Notes under the pieces: generated by a model
Database searches by the model: none
The model's input: the letters and a program-made list of their open reading frames with translations, nothing else
Told to the model about the DNA's origin: nothing
Position numbers and translations under genes: made by a program
From: Strigamia acuminata
Lineage: Eukaryota; Arthropoda; Chilopoda; Geophilomorpha; Linotaeniidae
Assembly: GCA_949358305.1 (NCBI GenBank)
Contig: OX442314.1
Span: 65,853,369 to 65,917,368, forward strand
DNA: 64,000 nt
Direction: 5' to 3'
Shown here: positions 1 through 14,124 of the stretch, one piece after another
How the letters are laid out: each line of letters opens with the position of its first letter
How positions within the stretch are numbered: position 1 is the stretch's first letter

Positions 1-1680
1 AGCCTTCTACTAAGGTTTAAACACTATTTCTGAACATTCAGAGACATTGGTCTTGTGGTGTTTGTGCTAAGTCAACTGTGATGAGATCAAAAGTCTATTC
101 TCCCAAATCATTGGTTGGATGTTTCTAAAACTTACATTGGAGCCTTCTACTAAGGTTTAAACACTATTTCTGAACATTCAGAGACATTGGTCTTGTGGTG
201 TTTGTGCTAAGTCAACTGTGATGAGATCAAAAGTCTATTCTCCTAAATCAATGGTTGAATGTTTCTAAAACTTACATTGGAGCCTTCTACTAAGGTTTAA
301 ACACTATTTCTGAACATTCAAAGACATTGGACTTGTGGTGTTTGTGCTAAGTCAACTGTGATGAGATCAAAAGTCTATTCTCCCAAATCATTGGTTGGAT
401 GTTTCTAAAACTTACATTGGAGCCTTCTACTAAGGTTTAAACACTATTTCTGAACATTCAGAGACATTGGACTTGTGGTGTTTGTGCTAAGTCAACTGTG
501 ATGAGATCAAAAGTCTATTCTCCCAAATCATTGGTTGGATGTTTCTAAAACTTACATTGGAGCCTTCTACTAAGGTTTAAACACTATTTCTGAACATTCA
601 GAGACATTGGTCTTGTGGTGTTTGTGCTAAGTCAACTGTGATGAGATCAAAAGTCTATTCTCCTAAATCAATGGTTGAATGTTTCTAAAACTTACATTGG
701 AGCCTTCTACTAAGGTTTAAACACTATTTCTGAACATTCAGAGACATTGGACTTGTGGTGTTTGTGCTAAGTCAACTGTGATGAGATCAAAAGTCTATTC
801 TCCCAAATCATTGGTTGGATGTTTCTAAAATTTACATTGGAGCCTTCTACTAAGGTTTAAACACTATTTCTGAACATTCAGAGACATTGGACTTGTGGTG
901 TTTGTGCTAAGTCAACTGTGATGAGATCAAAAGTCTATTCTCCCAAATCATTGGTTGGATGTTTCTAAAACTTACATTAGAGCCTTCTACTAAGGTTTAA
1001 ACACTATTTCTAAACATTCAGAGACATTGGTCTTGTGGTGTTTGTGCTAAGTCAACTGTGATTAGATCAAAAGTCTATTCTCCCAAATCATTGGTTGGAT
1101 GTCTCTAAAACTTACATTGGAGCCTTCTACTAAGGTTTAAACACTATTTCTGAACATTCAGAGACATTGGTCTTGTGGTGTTTGTGCTAAGTCAACTGTG
1201 ATGAGATCAAAAGTCTATTCTCCCAAATCATTGGTTGGATGTTTCTAAAACTTACATTGGAGCCTTCTACTAAGGTTTAAACACTATTTCTGAACATTCA
1301 GAGACATTGGTCTTGTGGTGTTTGTGCTAAGTCAACTGTGATGAGATCAAAAGTCTATTCTCCTAAATCAATGGTTGAATGTTTCTAAAACTTACATTGG
1401 AGCCTTCTACTAAGGTTTAAACACTATTTCTGAACATTCAAAGACATTGGACTTGTGGTGTTTGTGCTAAGTCAACTGTGATGAGATCAAAAGTCTATTC
1501 TCCCAAATCATTGGTTGGATGTTTCTAAAACTTACATTGGAGCCTTCTACTAAGGTTTAAACACTATTTCTGAACATTCAGAGACATTGGACTTGTGGTG
1601 TTTGTGCTAAGTCAACTGTGATGAGATCAAAAGTCTATTCTCCCAAATCATTGGTTGGATGTTTCTAAAACTTACATTGG

Positions 1681-4600
1681 AGCCTTCTACTAAGGTTTAA
1701 ACACTATTTCTGAACATTCAGAGACATTGGTCTTGTGGTGTTTGTGCTAAGTCAACTGTGATGAGATCAAAAGTCTATTCTCCCAAATCATTGGTTGGAT
1801 GTTTCTAAAACTTACATTGGAGCCTTCTACAAAGGTTTAAACACTATTTATAAACATTCAGACACATTGGACTTGTGGTGTTTGTGCTAAGTCAACTGTG
1901 ATGAGATCAAAAGTCTATTCTCCCAAATCATTGGTTGGATGTTTCTAAAACTTACATTGGAGCCTTCTACTAAGGTTTAAACACTATTTCTGAACATTCA
2001 GAGACATTGGTCTTGTGGTGTTTGTGCTAAGTCAACTGTGATGAGATCAAAAGTCTATTCTCCTAAATCAATGGTTGAATGTTTCTAAAACTTACATTGG
2101 AGCCTTCTACTAAGGTTTAAACACTATTTCTGAACATTCAGAGACATTGGACTTGTGGTGTTTCTGCTAAGTCAACTGTGATTAGATCAAAAGTCTATTC
2201 TCCCAAATCATTGGTTGGATGTCTCTAAAACTTACATTGGAGCCTTCTACTAAGGTTTAAACACTATTTCTGAACATTCAGAGACATTGGTCTTGTGGTG
2301 TTTGTGCTAAGTCAACTGTGATGAGATCAAAAGTCTATTCTCCCAAATCATTGGTTGGATGTTTCTAAAATTTACATTGGAGCCTTCTACTAAGGTTTAA
2401 ACATTATTTCTGAACATTCAGAGACATTGGTCTTGTGGTGTTTGTGCTAAGTCAACTGTGATGAGATCAAAAGTCTATTCTCCTAAATCAATGGTTGAAT
2501 GTTTCTAAAACTTACATTGGAGCCTTCTACTAAGGTTTAAACACTATTTCTGAACATTCAGAGACATTGGACTTGTGGTGTTTGTGCTAAGTCAACTGTG
2601 ATGAGATCAAAAGTCTATTCTCCCAAATCATTGGTTGGATGTTTCTAAAATTTACATTGGAGCCTTCTACTAAGGTTTAAACACTATTTCTGAACATTCA
2701 GAGACATTGGTCTTGTGGTGTTTGTGCTAAGTCAACTGTGATGAGATCAAAAGTCTATTCTCCTAAATCAATGGTTGAATGTTTCTAAAACTTACATTGG
2801 AGCCTTCTACTAAGGTTTAAACACTATTTCTGAACATTCAGAGACATTGGACTTGTGGTGTTTGTGCTAAGTCAACTGTGATGAGATCAAAAGTCTATTC
2901 TCCCAAATCATTGGTTGGATGTTTCTAAAACTTACATTGGAGCCTTCTACTAAGGTTTAAACACTATTTCTGAACATTCAGAGACATTGGACTTGTGGTG
3001 TTTGTGCTAAGTCAACTGTGATGAGATCAAAAGTCTATTCTCCCAAATCATTGGTTGGATGTTTCTAAAACTTACATTGGAGCCTTCTACTAAGGTTTAA
3101 ACACTATTTCTGAACATTCAGAGACATTGGTGTTTGTGCTAAGTCAACTGCGATCTGAAATGAGCTCAAAATTTTTTTTTCAAAATTTATTGCTTGGGTG
3201 TTGCTAAAACTTACATCTACAAAGGTTTAAACACTATTTATAAACATTCAGACACATTGGACTTGTGGTGTTTGTGCTAAGTCAACTGTGATGAGATCAA
3301 AAGTCTATTCTCCCAAATCATTGGTTGGATGTTTCTAAAACTTACATTAGAGCCTTCTACTAAGGTTTAAACACTATTTCTAAACATTCAGAGACATTGG
3401 TCTTGTGGTGTTTGTGCTAAGTCAACTGTGATTAGATCAAAAGTCTATTCTCCCAAATCATTGGTTGGATGTCTCTAAAACTTACATTGGAGCCTTCTAC
3501 TAAGGTTTAAACACTATTTCTGAACATTCAGAGACATTGGTCTTGTGGTGTTTGTGCTAAGTCAACTGTGATGAGATCAAAAGTCTATTCTCCCAAATCA
3601 TTGGTTGGATGTTTCTAAAACTTACATTGGAGCCTTCTACTAAGGTTTAAACACTATTTCTGAACATTCAGAGACATTGGTCTTGTGGTGTTTGTGCTAA
3701 GTCAACTGTGATGAGATCAAAAGTCTATTCTCCCAAATCATTGGTTGGATGTTTCTAAAACTTACATTGGAGCCTTCTACTAAGGTTTAAACACTATTTC
3801 TGAACATTCAGAGACATTGGTCTTGTGGTGTTTGTGCTAAGTCAACTGTGATGAGATCAAAAGTCTATTCTCCCAAATCATTGGTTGGATGTTTCTAAAA
3901 CTTACATTGGAGCCTTCTACAAAGGTTTAAACACTATTTATAAACATTCAGACACATTGGACTTGTGGTGTTTGTGCTAAGTCAACTGTGATGAGATCAA
4001 AAGTCTATTCTCCCAAATCATTGGTTGGATGTTTCTAAAACTTACATTGGAGCCTTCTACTAAGGTTTAAACACTATTTCTGAACATTCAGAGACATTGG
4101 TCTTGTGGTGTTTGTGCTAAGTCAACTGTGATGAGATCAAAAGTCTATTCTCCTAAATCAATGGTTGAATGTTTCTAAAACTTACATTGGAGCCTTCTAC
4201 TAAGGTTTAAACACTATTTCTGAACATTCAGAGACATTGGACTTGTGGTGTTTCTGCTAAGTCAACTGTGATTAGATCAAAAGTCTATTCTCCCAAATCA
4301 TTGGTTGGATGTCTCTAAAACTTACATTGGAGCCTTCTACTAAGGTTTAAACACTATTTCTGAACATTCAGAGACATTGGTCTTGTGGTGTTTGTGCTAA
4401 GTCAACTGTGATGAGATCAAAAGTCTATTCTCCCAAATCATTGGTTGGATGTTTCTAAAATTTACATTGGAGCCTTCTACTAAGGTTTAAACATTATTTC
4501 TGAACATTCAGAGACATTGGTCTTGTGGTGTTTGTGCTAAGTCAACTGTGATGAGATCAAAAGTCTATTCTCCTAAATCAATGGTTGAATGTTTCTAAAA

Positions 4601-5720
4601 CTTACATTGGAGCCTTCTACTAAGGTTTAAACACTATTTCTGAACATTCAGAGACATTGGACTTGTGGTGTTTGTGCTAAGTCAACTGTGATGAGATCAA
4701 AAGTCTATTCTCCCAAATCATTGGTTGGATGTTTCTAAAATTTACATTGGAGCCTTCTACTAAGGTTTAAACACTATTTCTGAACATTCAGAGACATTGG
4801 TCTTGTGGTGTTTGTGCTAAGTCAACTGTGATGAGATCAAAAGTCTATTCTCCTAAATCAATGGTTGAATGTTTCTAAAACTTACATTGGAGCCTTCTAC
4901 TAAGGTTTAAACACTATTTCTGAACATTCAGAGACATTGGACTTGTGGTGTTTGTGCTAAGTCAACTGTGATGAGATCAAAAGTCTATTCTCCCAAATCA
5001 TTGGTTGGATGTTTCTAAAACTTACATTGGAGCCTTCTACTAAGGTTTAAACACTATTTCTGAACATTCAGAGACATTGGACTTGTGGTGTTTGTGCTAA
5101 GTCAACTGTGATGAGATCAAAAGTCTATTCTCCCAAATCATTGGTTGGATGTTTCTAAAACTTACATTGGAGCCTTCTACTAAGGTTTAAACACTATTTC
5201 TGAACATTCAGAGACATTGGTGTTTGTGCTAAGTCAACTGCGATCTGAAATGAGCTCAAAATTTTTTTTTCAAAATTTATTGCTTGGGTGTTGCTAAAAC
5301 TTACATCTACAAAGGTTTAAACACTATTTATAAACATTCAGACACATTGGACTTGTGGTGTTTGTGCTAAGTCAACTGTGATGAGATCAAAAGTCTATTC
5401 TCCCAAATCATTGGTTGGATGTTTCTAAAACTTACATTAGAGCCTTCTACTAAGGTTTAAACACTATTTCTAAACATTCAGAGACATTGGTCTTGTGGTG
5501 TTTGTGCTAAGTCAACTGTGATTAGATCAAAAGTCTATTCTCCCAAATCATTGGTTGGATGTCTCTAAAACTTACATTGGAGCCTTCTACTAAGGTTTAA
5601 ACACTATTTCTGAACATTCAGAGACATTGGTCTTGTGGTGTTTGTGCTAAGTCAACTGTGATGAGATCAAAAGTCTATTCTCCCAAATCATTGGTTGGAT
5701 GTTTCTAAAACTTACATTGG
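1681..5720 (+). repeat. Segmental duplication within satellite, 2,090-bp offset
   Basis: The monomer series at 1681-3630 recurs at 3771-5720 in the same order. Landmarks repeat at exactly +2,090: the AAAGGTTTAAACACTATTTATAAAC monomers (AAAGG at 1831 and 3921; 3221 and 5311), the TTTCTGCTAA plus GATTAG monomer (about 2101 and 4191), and the 130-bp variant (ATCTG at 3153 and 5243). 2,090 equals 14 x 140 plus one 130-bp monomer. Homology stops where monomer 3631 (TCCCAAATCATTGG) faces 5721 (TCCTAAATCAATGG). This fits unequal crossover or array-level duplication. Confidence 0.9.
3081..3210 (+). repeat. 130-bp variant satellite monomer (first of three)
   Basis: The left part matches the consensus but lacks the 8 bases TCTTGTGG after GACATTGG. 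After GTCAACTG the right half switches to a diverged sequence (CGATCTGAAATGAGCTC, a T9 run, TTGCTTGGG). The monomer end is also shortened, so ACAT joins directly to CTACAAAGG. The same variant recurs at about 5171 and 6001. It is a shorter form of the 139- and 147-bp variants seen further right. Confidence 0.88.
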
Positions 5721-8700
5721 AGCCTTCTACTAAGGTTTAAACACTATTTCTGAACATTCAGAGACATTGGTCTTGTGGTGTTTGTGCTAAGTCAACTGTG
5801 ATGAGATCAAAAGTCTATTCTCCTAAATCAATGGTTGAATGTTTCTAAAACTTACATTGGAGCCTTCTACTAAGGTTTAAACACTATTTCTGAACATTCA
5901 AAGACATTGGACTTGTGGTGTTTGTGCTAAGTCAACTGTGATGAGATCAAAAGTCTATTCTCCCAAATCATTGGTTGGATGTTTCTAAAACTTACATTGG
6001 AGCCTTCTACTAAGGTTTAAACACTATTTCTGAACATTCAGAGACATTGGTGTTTGTGCTAAGTCAACTGCGATCTGAAATGAGCTCAAAATTTTTTTTT
6101 CAAAATTTATTGCTTGGGTGTTGCTAAAACTTACATCTACAAAGGTTTAAACACTATTTATAAACATTCAGACACATTGGACTTGTGGTGTTTGTGCTAA
6201 GTCAACTGTGATGAGATCAAAAGTCTATTCTCCCAAATCATTGGTTGGATGTTTCTAAAACTTACATTAGAGCCTTCTACTAAGGTTTAAACACTATTTC
6301 TGAACATTCAGAGACATTGGTCTTGTGGTGTTTGTGCTAAGTCAACTGTGATGAGATCAAAAGTCTATTCTCCCAAATCATTGGTTGGATGTTTCTAAAA
6401 CTTACATTAGAGCCTTCTACTAAGGTTTAAACACTATTTCTAAACATTCAGAGACATTGGTCTTGTGGTGTTTGTGCTAAGTCAACTGTGATGAGATCAA
6501 AAGTCTATTCTCCCAAATCATTGGTTGGATGTTTCTAAAACTTACATTGGAGCCTTCTACTAAGGTTTAAACACTATTTCTGAACATTCAGAGACATTGG
6601 ACTTGTGGTGTTTGTGCTAAGTCAACTGTGATGAGATCAAAAGTCTATTCTCCCAAATCATTGGTTGGATGTTTCTAAAACTTACATTGGAGCCTTCTAC
6701 TAAGGTTTAAACACTATTTCTAAACATTCAGAGACATTGGTCTTGTGGTGTTTGTGCTAAGTCAACTGTGATGAGATCAAAAGTCTATTCTCCCAAATCA
6801 TTGGTTGGATGTTTCTAAAACTTACATTGGAGCCTTCTACTAAGGTTTAAACACTATTTCTGAACATTCAGAGACATTGGTCTTGTGGTGTTTGTGCTAA
6901 GTCAACTGTGATGAGATCAAAAGTCTATTCTCCTAAATCAATGGTTGAATGTTTCTAAAACTTACATTGGAGCCTTCTACTAAGGTTTAAACACTATTTC
7001 TGAACATTCAAAGACATTGGACTTGTGGTGTTTGTGCTAAGTCAACTGTGATGAGATCAAAAGTCTATTCTCCCAAATCATTGGTTGGATGTTTCTAAAA
7101 CTTACATTGGAGCCTTCTACTAAGGTTTAAACACTATTTCTGAACATTCAGAGACATTGGTCTTGTGGTGTTTGTGCTAAGTCAACTGTGATGAGATCAA
7201 AAGTCTATTCTCCTAAATCAATGGTTGAATGTTTCTAAAACTTACATTGGAGCCTTCTACTAAGGTTTAAACACTATTTCTGAACATTCAAAGACATTGG
7301 ACTTGTGGTGTTTGTGCTAAGTCAACTGTGATGAGATCAAAAGTCTATTCTCCCAAATCATTGGTTGGATGTTTCTAAAACTTACATTGGAGCCTTCTAC
7401 TAAGGTTTAAACACTATTTCTGAACATTCAGAGACATTGGACTTGTGGTGTTTGTGCTAAGTCAACTGTGATGAGATCAAAAGTCTATTCTCCCAAATCA
7501 TTGGTTGGATGTTTCTAAAACTTACATTGGAGCCTTCTACTAAGGTTTAAACACTATTTCTGAACATTCAGAGACATTGGTCTTGTGGTGTTTGTGCTAA
7601 GTCAACTGTGATGAGATCAAAAGTCTATTCTCCCAAATCATTGGTTGGATGTTTCTAAAACTTACATTGGAGCCTTCTACAAAGGTTTAAACACTATTTA
7701 TAAACATTCAGACACATTGGACTTGTGGTGTTTGTGCTAAGTCAACTGTGATGAGATCAAAAGTCTATTCTCCCAAATCATTGGTTGGATGTTTCTAAAA
7801 CTTACATTGGAGCCTTCTACTAAGGTTTAAACACTATTTCTGAACATTCAGAGACATTGGTCTTGTGGTGTTTGTGCTAAGTCAACTGTGATGAGATCAA
7901 AAGTCTATTCTCCTAAATCAATGGTTGAATGTTTCTAAAACTTACATTGGAGCCTTCTACTAAGGTTTAAACACTATTTCTGAACATTCAGAGACATTGG
8001 ACTTGTGGTGTTTCTGCTAAGTCAACTGTGATTAGATCAAAAGTCTATTCTCCCAAATCATTGGTTGGATGTCTCTAAAACTTACATTGGAGCCTTCTAC
8101 TAAGGTTTAAACACTATTTCTGAACATTCAGAGACATTGGTCTTGTGGTGTTTGTGCTAAGTCAACTGTGATGAGATCAAAAGTCTATTCTCCCAAATCA
8201 TTGGTTGGATGTTTCTAAAATTTACATTGGAGCCTTCTACTAAGGTTTAAACATTATTTCTGAACATTCAGAGACATTGGTCTTGTGGTGTTTGTGCTAA
8301 GTCAACTGTGATGAGATCAAAAGTCTATTCTCCTAAATCAATGGTTGAATGTTTCTAAAACTTACATTGGAGCCTTCTACTAAGGTTTAAACACTATTTC
8401 TGAACATTCAGAGACATTGGACTTGTGGTGTTTGTGCTAAGTCAACTGTGATGAGATCAAAAGTCTATTCTCCCAAATCATTGGTTGGATGTTTCTAAAA
8501 TTTACATTGGAGCCTTCTACTAAGGTTTAAACACTATTTCTGAACATTCAGAGACATTGGACTTGTGGTGTTTGTGCTAAGTCAACTGTGATGAGATCAA
8601 AAGTCTATTCTCCCAAATCATTGGTTGGATGTTTCTAAAACTTACATTAGAGCCTTCTACTAAGGTTTAAACACTATTTCTAAACATTCAGAGACATTGG

Positions 8701-10750
8701 TCTTGTGGTGTTTGTGCTAAGTCAACTGTGATTAGATCAAAAGTCTATTCTCCCAAATCATTGGTTGGATGTCTCTAAAACTTACATTGGAGCCTTCTAC
8801 TAAGGTTTAAACACTATTTCTGAACATTCAGAGACATTGGTCTTGTGGTGTTTGTGCTAAGTCAACTGTGATGAGATCAAAAGTCTATTCTCCCAAATCA
8901 TTGGTTGGATGTTTCTAAAACTTACATTGGAGCCTTCTACTAAGGTTTAAACACTATTTCTGAACATTCAGAGACATTGGTCTTGTGGTGTTTGTGCTAA
9001 GTCAACTGTGATGAGATCAAAAGTCTATTCTCCTAAATCAATGGTTGAATGTTTCTAAAACTTACATTGGAGCCTTCTACTAAGGTTTAAACACTATTTC
9101 TGAACATTCAAAGACATTGGACTTGTGGTGTTTGTGCTAAGTCAACTGTGATGAGATCAAAAGTCTATTCTCCCAAATCATTGGTTGGATGTTTCTAAAA
9201 CTTACATTGGAGCCTTCTACTAAGGTTTAAACACTATTTCTGAACATTCAGAGACATTGGACTTGTGGTGTTTGTGCTAAGTCAACTGTGATGAGATCAA
9301 AAGTCTATTCTCCCAAATCATTGGTTGGATGTTTCTAAAACTTACATTGGAGCCTTCTACTAAGGTTTAAACACTATTTCTGAACATTCAGAGACATTGG
9401 TCTTGTGGTGTTTGTGCTAAGTCAACTGTGATGAGATCAAAAGTCTATTCTCCCAAATCATTGGTTGGATGTTTCTAAAACTTACATTGGAGCCTTCTAC
9501 AAAGGTTTAAACACTATTTATAAACATTCAGACACATTGGACTTGTGGTGTTTGTGCTAAGTCAACTGTGATGAGATCAAAAGTCTATTCTCCCAAATCA
9601 TTGGTTGGATGTTTCTAAAACTTACATTGGAGCCTTCTACTAAGGTTTAAACACTATTTCTGAACATTCAGAGACATTGGTCTTGTGGTGTTTGTGCTAA
9701 GTCAACTGTGATGAGATCAAAAGTCTATTCTCCTAAATCAATGGTTGAATGTTTCTAAAACTTACATTGGAGCCTTCTACTAAGGTTTAAACACTATTTC
9801 TGAACATTCAGAGACATTGGACTTGTGGTGTTTCTGCTAAGTCAACTGTGATGAGATCAAAAGTCTATTCTCCCAAATCATTGGTTGGATGTTTCTAAAA
9901 CTTACATTGGAGCCTTCTACTAAGGTTTAAACACTATTTCTGAACATTCAGAGACATTGGTCTTGTGGTGTTTGTGCTAAGTCAACTGTGATTAGATCAA
10001 AAGTCTATTCTCCCAAATCATTGGTTGGATGTCTCTAAAACTTACATTGGAGCCTTCTACTAAGGTTTAAACACTATTTCTGAACATTCAGAGACATTGG
10101 TCTTGTGGTGTTTGTGCTAAGTCAACTGTGATGAGATCAAAAGTCTATTCTCCCAAATCATTGGTTGGATGTTTCTAAAATTTACATTGGAGCCTTCTAC
10201 TAAGGTTTAAACACTATTTCTGAACATTCAGAGACATTGGTCTTGTGGTGTTTGTGCTAAGTCAACTGTGATGAGATCAAAAGTCTATTCTCCTAAATCA
10301 ATGGTTGAATGTTTCTAAAACTTACATTGGAGCCTTCTACTAAGGTTTAAACACTATTTCTGAACATTCAGAGACATTGGACTTGTGGTGTTTGTGCTAA
10401 GTCAACTGTGATGAGATCAAAAGTCTATTCTCCCAAATCATTGGTTGGATGTTTCTAAAACTTACATTGGAGCCTTCTACTAAGGTTTAAACACTATTTC
10501 TGAACATTCAGAGACATTGGACTTGTGGTGTTTGTGCTAAGTCAACTGTGATGAGATCAAAAGTCTATTCTCCCAAATCATTGGTTGGATGTTTCTAAAA
10601 CTTACATTGGAGCCTTCTACTAAGGTTTAAACACTAATTCTGAACATTCAGAGACATTGGTCTTGTGGTGTTTGTGCTAAGTCAACTGTGATGAGATCAA
10701 AAGTCTATTCTCCTAAATCATTGGTTGAATGTTTCTAAAACTTACATTGG

Positions 10751-10897
10751 AGCCTTCTACTAAGGTTTAAACACTATTTTTGAACATTCAGAGACATTGG
10801 TCTTGTGGTGTTTGTGCTAAGTCAACTGCGATGTGAAATAAACTCAAAATTTTTTTTTCAAAATTTATTGCTTGGGTGTTGCTAAAACTTATATTGA
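10751..10897 (+). repeat. 147-bp variant satellite monomer (representative)
   Basis: The first 78 bases follow the consensus. From monomer base 79 on (CGATGTGAAAT, a T9 run, TTGCTTGGGTGTTGC, TTATATTGA) it is a diverged version of the right half and is 7 bp longer. The ATGTGAAAT landmark recurs at 11678, 15885, 16732, 19818, 20665, 21372, 22359, 23626, 24333, 24760, 25747, 27014, 27721, 28428, 29415, 36192, 52136, 52983 and 56489. At 22359 and 25747 the variant returns to consensus early (GGGTGTTTCTAAAAC), which suggests recombinants. Confidence 0.9.
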
Positions 10898-13800
10898 AGG
10901 CTTCTACTAAGGTTTAAACATTATTTCTGAACATTCAGAGACATTGGACTTGTGGTGTTTGTGCTAAGTCAACTGTGATGAGATCAAAAGTCTATTCTCC
11001 CAAATCATTGGTTGGATGTTTCTAAAACTTACATTGGAGCCTTCTACTAAGGTTTAAACACTATTTCTGAACATTCAGAGACATTGGTCTTGTGGTGTTT
11101 GTGCTAAGTCAACTGTGATTAGATCAAAAGTCTATTCTCCCAAATCATTGGTTGGATGTTTCTAAAACTTACATTGGAGCCTTCTACTAAGGTTTAAACA
11201 CTATTTCTGAACATTCAGAGACATTGGTCTTGTGGTGTTTGTTCTAAGTCAACTGTGATGAGATCAAAAGTCTATTCTCCCAAATCATTGGTTGGATGTT
11301 TCTAAAACTTACATTGGAGCCTTCTACTAAGGTTTAAACACTATTTCTGAACATTCAGAGACATTGGTCTTGTGGTGTTTGTTCTAAGTCAACTGTGATG
11401 AGATCAAAAGTCTATTCTCCCAAATCATTGGTTGGATGTTTCTAAAACTTACATTGGAGCCTTCTACTAAGGTTTAAACACTATTTCTGAACATTCAGAG
11501 ACATTGGTCTTGTGGTGTTTGTGCTAAGTCAACTGTGATGAGATCAAAAGTCTATTCTCCCAAATCATTGGTTGGATGTTTCTAAAACTTACATTGGAGC
11601 CTTCTACTAAGGTTTAAACACTATTTCTGAACATTCAGAGACATTGGTCTTGTGGTGTTTGTGCTAAGTCAACTGCGATGTGAAATGAACTCAAAATTTT
11701 TTTTTCAAAATTTATTGCTTGGGTGTTGCTAAAACTTATATTGAAGGCTTCTACTAAGGTTTAAACACTATTTCTGAACATTCAGAGACATTGGACTTGT
11801 GGTGTTTGTGCTAAGTCAACTGTGATGAGATCAAAAGTCTATTCTCCCAAATCATTGATTGGATGTTTCTAAAACTTACATTAGAGCCTTCTACTAAGGT
11901 TTAAACACTAATTCTGAACATTCAGAGACATTGGTCTTGTGGTGTTTGTGCTAAGTCAACTGTGATGAGATCAAAAGTCTATTCTCCCAAATCATTGGTT
12001 GGATGTTTCTAAAACTTACATTGGAGCCTTCTACTAAGGTTTAAACACTATTTCTGAACATTCAGAGACATTGGTCTTGTGGTGTTTGTGCTAAGTCAAC
12101 TGTGATGAGATCAAAAGTCTATTCTCCTAAATCAATGGTTGAATGTTTCTAAAACTTACATTGGAGCCTTCTACTAAGGTTTAAACACTATTTCTGAACA
12201 TTCAAAGACATTGGACTTGTGGTGTTTGTGCTAAGTCAACTGTGATGAGATCAAAAGTCTATTCTCCCAAATCATTGGTTGGATGTTTCTAAAACTTACA
12301 TTGGAGCCTTCTACTAAGGTTTAAACACTATTTCTGAACATTCAGAGACATTGGACTTGTGGTGTTTGTGCTAAGTCAACTGTGATGAGATCAAAAGTCT
12401 ATTCTCCCAAATCATTGGTTGGATGTTTCTAAAACTTACATTGGAGCCTTCTACTAAGGTTTAAACACTATTTCTGAACATTCAGAGACATTGGTCTTGT
12501 GGTGTTTGTGCTAAGTCAACTGTGATGAGATCAAAAGTCTATTCTCCCAAATCATTGGTTGGATGTTTCTAAAACTTACATTGGAGCCTTCTACAAAGGT
12601 TTAAACACTATTTATAAACATTCAGACACATTGGACTTGTGGTGTTTGTGCTAAGTCAACTGTGATGAGATCAAAAGTCTATTCTCCCAAATCATTGGTT
12701 GGATGTTTCTAAAACTTACATTGGAGCCTTCTACTAAGGTTTAAACACTATTTCTGAACATTCAGAGACATTGGTCTTGTGGTGTTTGTGCTAAGTCAAC
12801 TGTGATGAGATCAAAAGTCTATTCTCCTAAATCAATGGTTGAATGTTTCTAAAACTTACATTGGAGCCTTCTACTAAGGTTTAAACACTATTTCTGAACA
12901 TTCAGAGACATTGGACTTGTGGTGTTTCTGCTAAGTCAACTGTGATTAGATCAAAAGTCTATTCTCCCAAATCATTGGTTGGATGTCTCTAAAACTTACA
13001 TTGGAGCCTTCTACTAAGGTTTAAACACTATTTCTGAACATTCAGAGACATTGGTCTTGTGGTGTTTGTGCTAAGTCAACTGTGATGAGATCAAAAGTCT
13101 ATTCTCCCAAATCATTGGTTGGATGTTTCTAAAATTTACATTGGAGCCTTCTACTAAGGTTTAAACATTATTTCTGAACATTCAGAGACATTGGTCTTGT
13201 GGTGTTTGTGCTAAGTCAACTGTGATGAGATCAAAAGTCTATTCTCCTAAATCAATGGTTGAATGTTTCTAAAACTTACATTGGAGCCTTCTACTAAGGT
13301 TTAAACACTATTTCTGAACATTCAGAGACATTGGACTTGTGGTGTTTGTGCTAAGTCAACTGTGATGAGATCAAAAGTCTATTCTCCCAAATCATTGGTT
13401 GGATGTTTCTAAAATTTACATTGGAGCCTTCTACTAAGGTTTAAACACTATTTCTGAACATTCAGAGACATTGGACTTGTGGTGTTTGTGCTAAGTCAAC
13501 TGTGATGAGATCAAAAGTCTATTCTCCCAAATCATTGGTTGGATGTTTCTAAAACTTACATTAGAGCCTTCTACTAAGGTTTAAACACTATTTCTAAACA
13601 TTCAGAGACATTGGTCTTGTGGTGTTTGTGCTAAGTCAACTGTGATTAGATCAAAAGTCTATTCTCCCAAATCATTGGTTGGATGTCTCTAAAACTTACA
13701 TTGGAGCCTTCTACTAAGGTTTAAACACTATTTCTGAACATTCAGAGACATTGGTCTTGTGGTGTTTGTGCTAAGTCAACTGTGATGAGATCAAAAGTCT

Positions 13801-13984
13801 ATTCTCCCAAATCATTGGTTGGATGTTTCTAAAACTTACATTGGAGCCTTCTACTAAGGTTTAAACACTATTTCTGAACATTCAGAGACATTGGTCTTGT
13901 GGTGTTTGTGCTAAGTCAACTGTGATGAGATCAAAAGTCTATTCTCCTAAATCAATGGTTGAATGTTTCTAAAACTTACATTGG

Positions 13985-14124
13985 AGCCTTCTACTAAGGT
14001 TTAAACACTATTTCTGAACATTCAAAGACATTGGACTTGTGGTGTTTGTGCTAAGTCAACTGTGATGAGATCAAAAGTCTATTCTCCTAAATCAATGGTT
14101 GAATGTTTCTAAAACTTACATTGG
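13985..14124 (+). repeat. Chimeric monomer at a crossover junction
   Basis: This copy joins the left part of one neighbour type (TTCAAAGACATTGGACTTG) to the right part of another (TCCTAAATCAATGGTTGAATG). In copy 1 of the 5-kb duplication these features lie in separate adjacent monomers (8931 and 9071). The chimera is the single extra monomer in copy 2 and marks where register shifts by 140 bp, as expected for unequal exchange inside a monomer. Confidence 0.8.
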
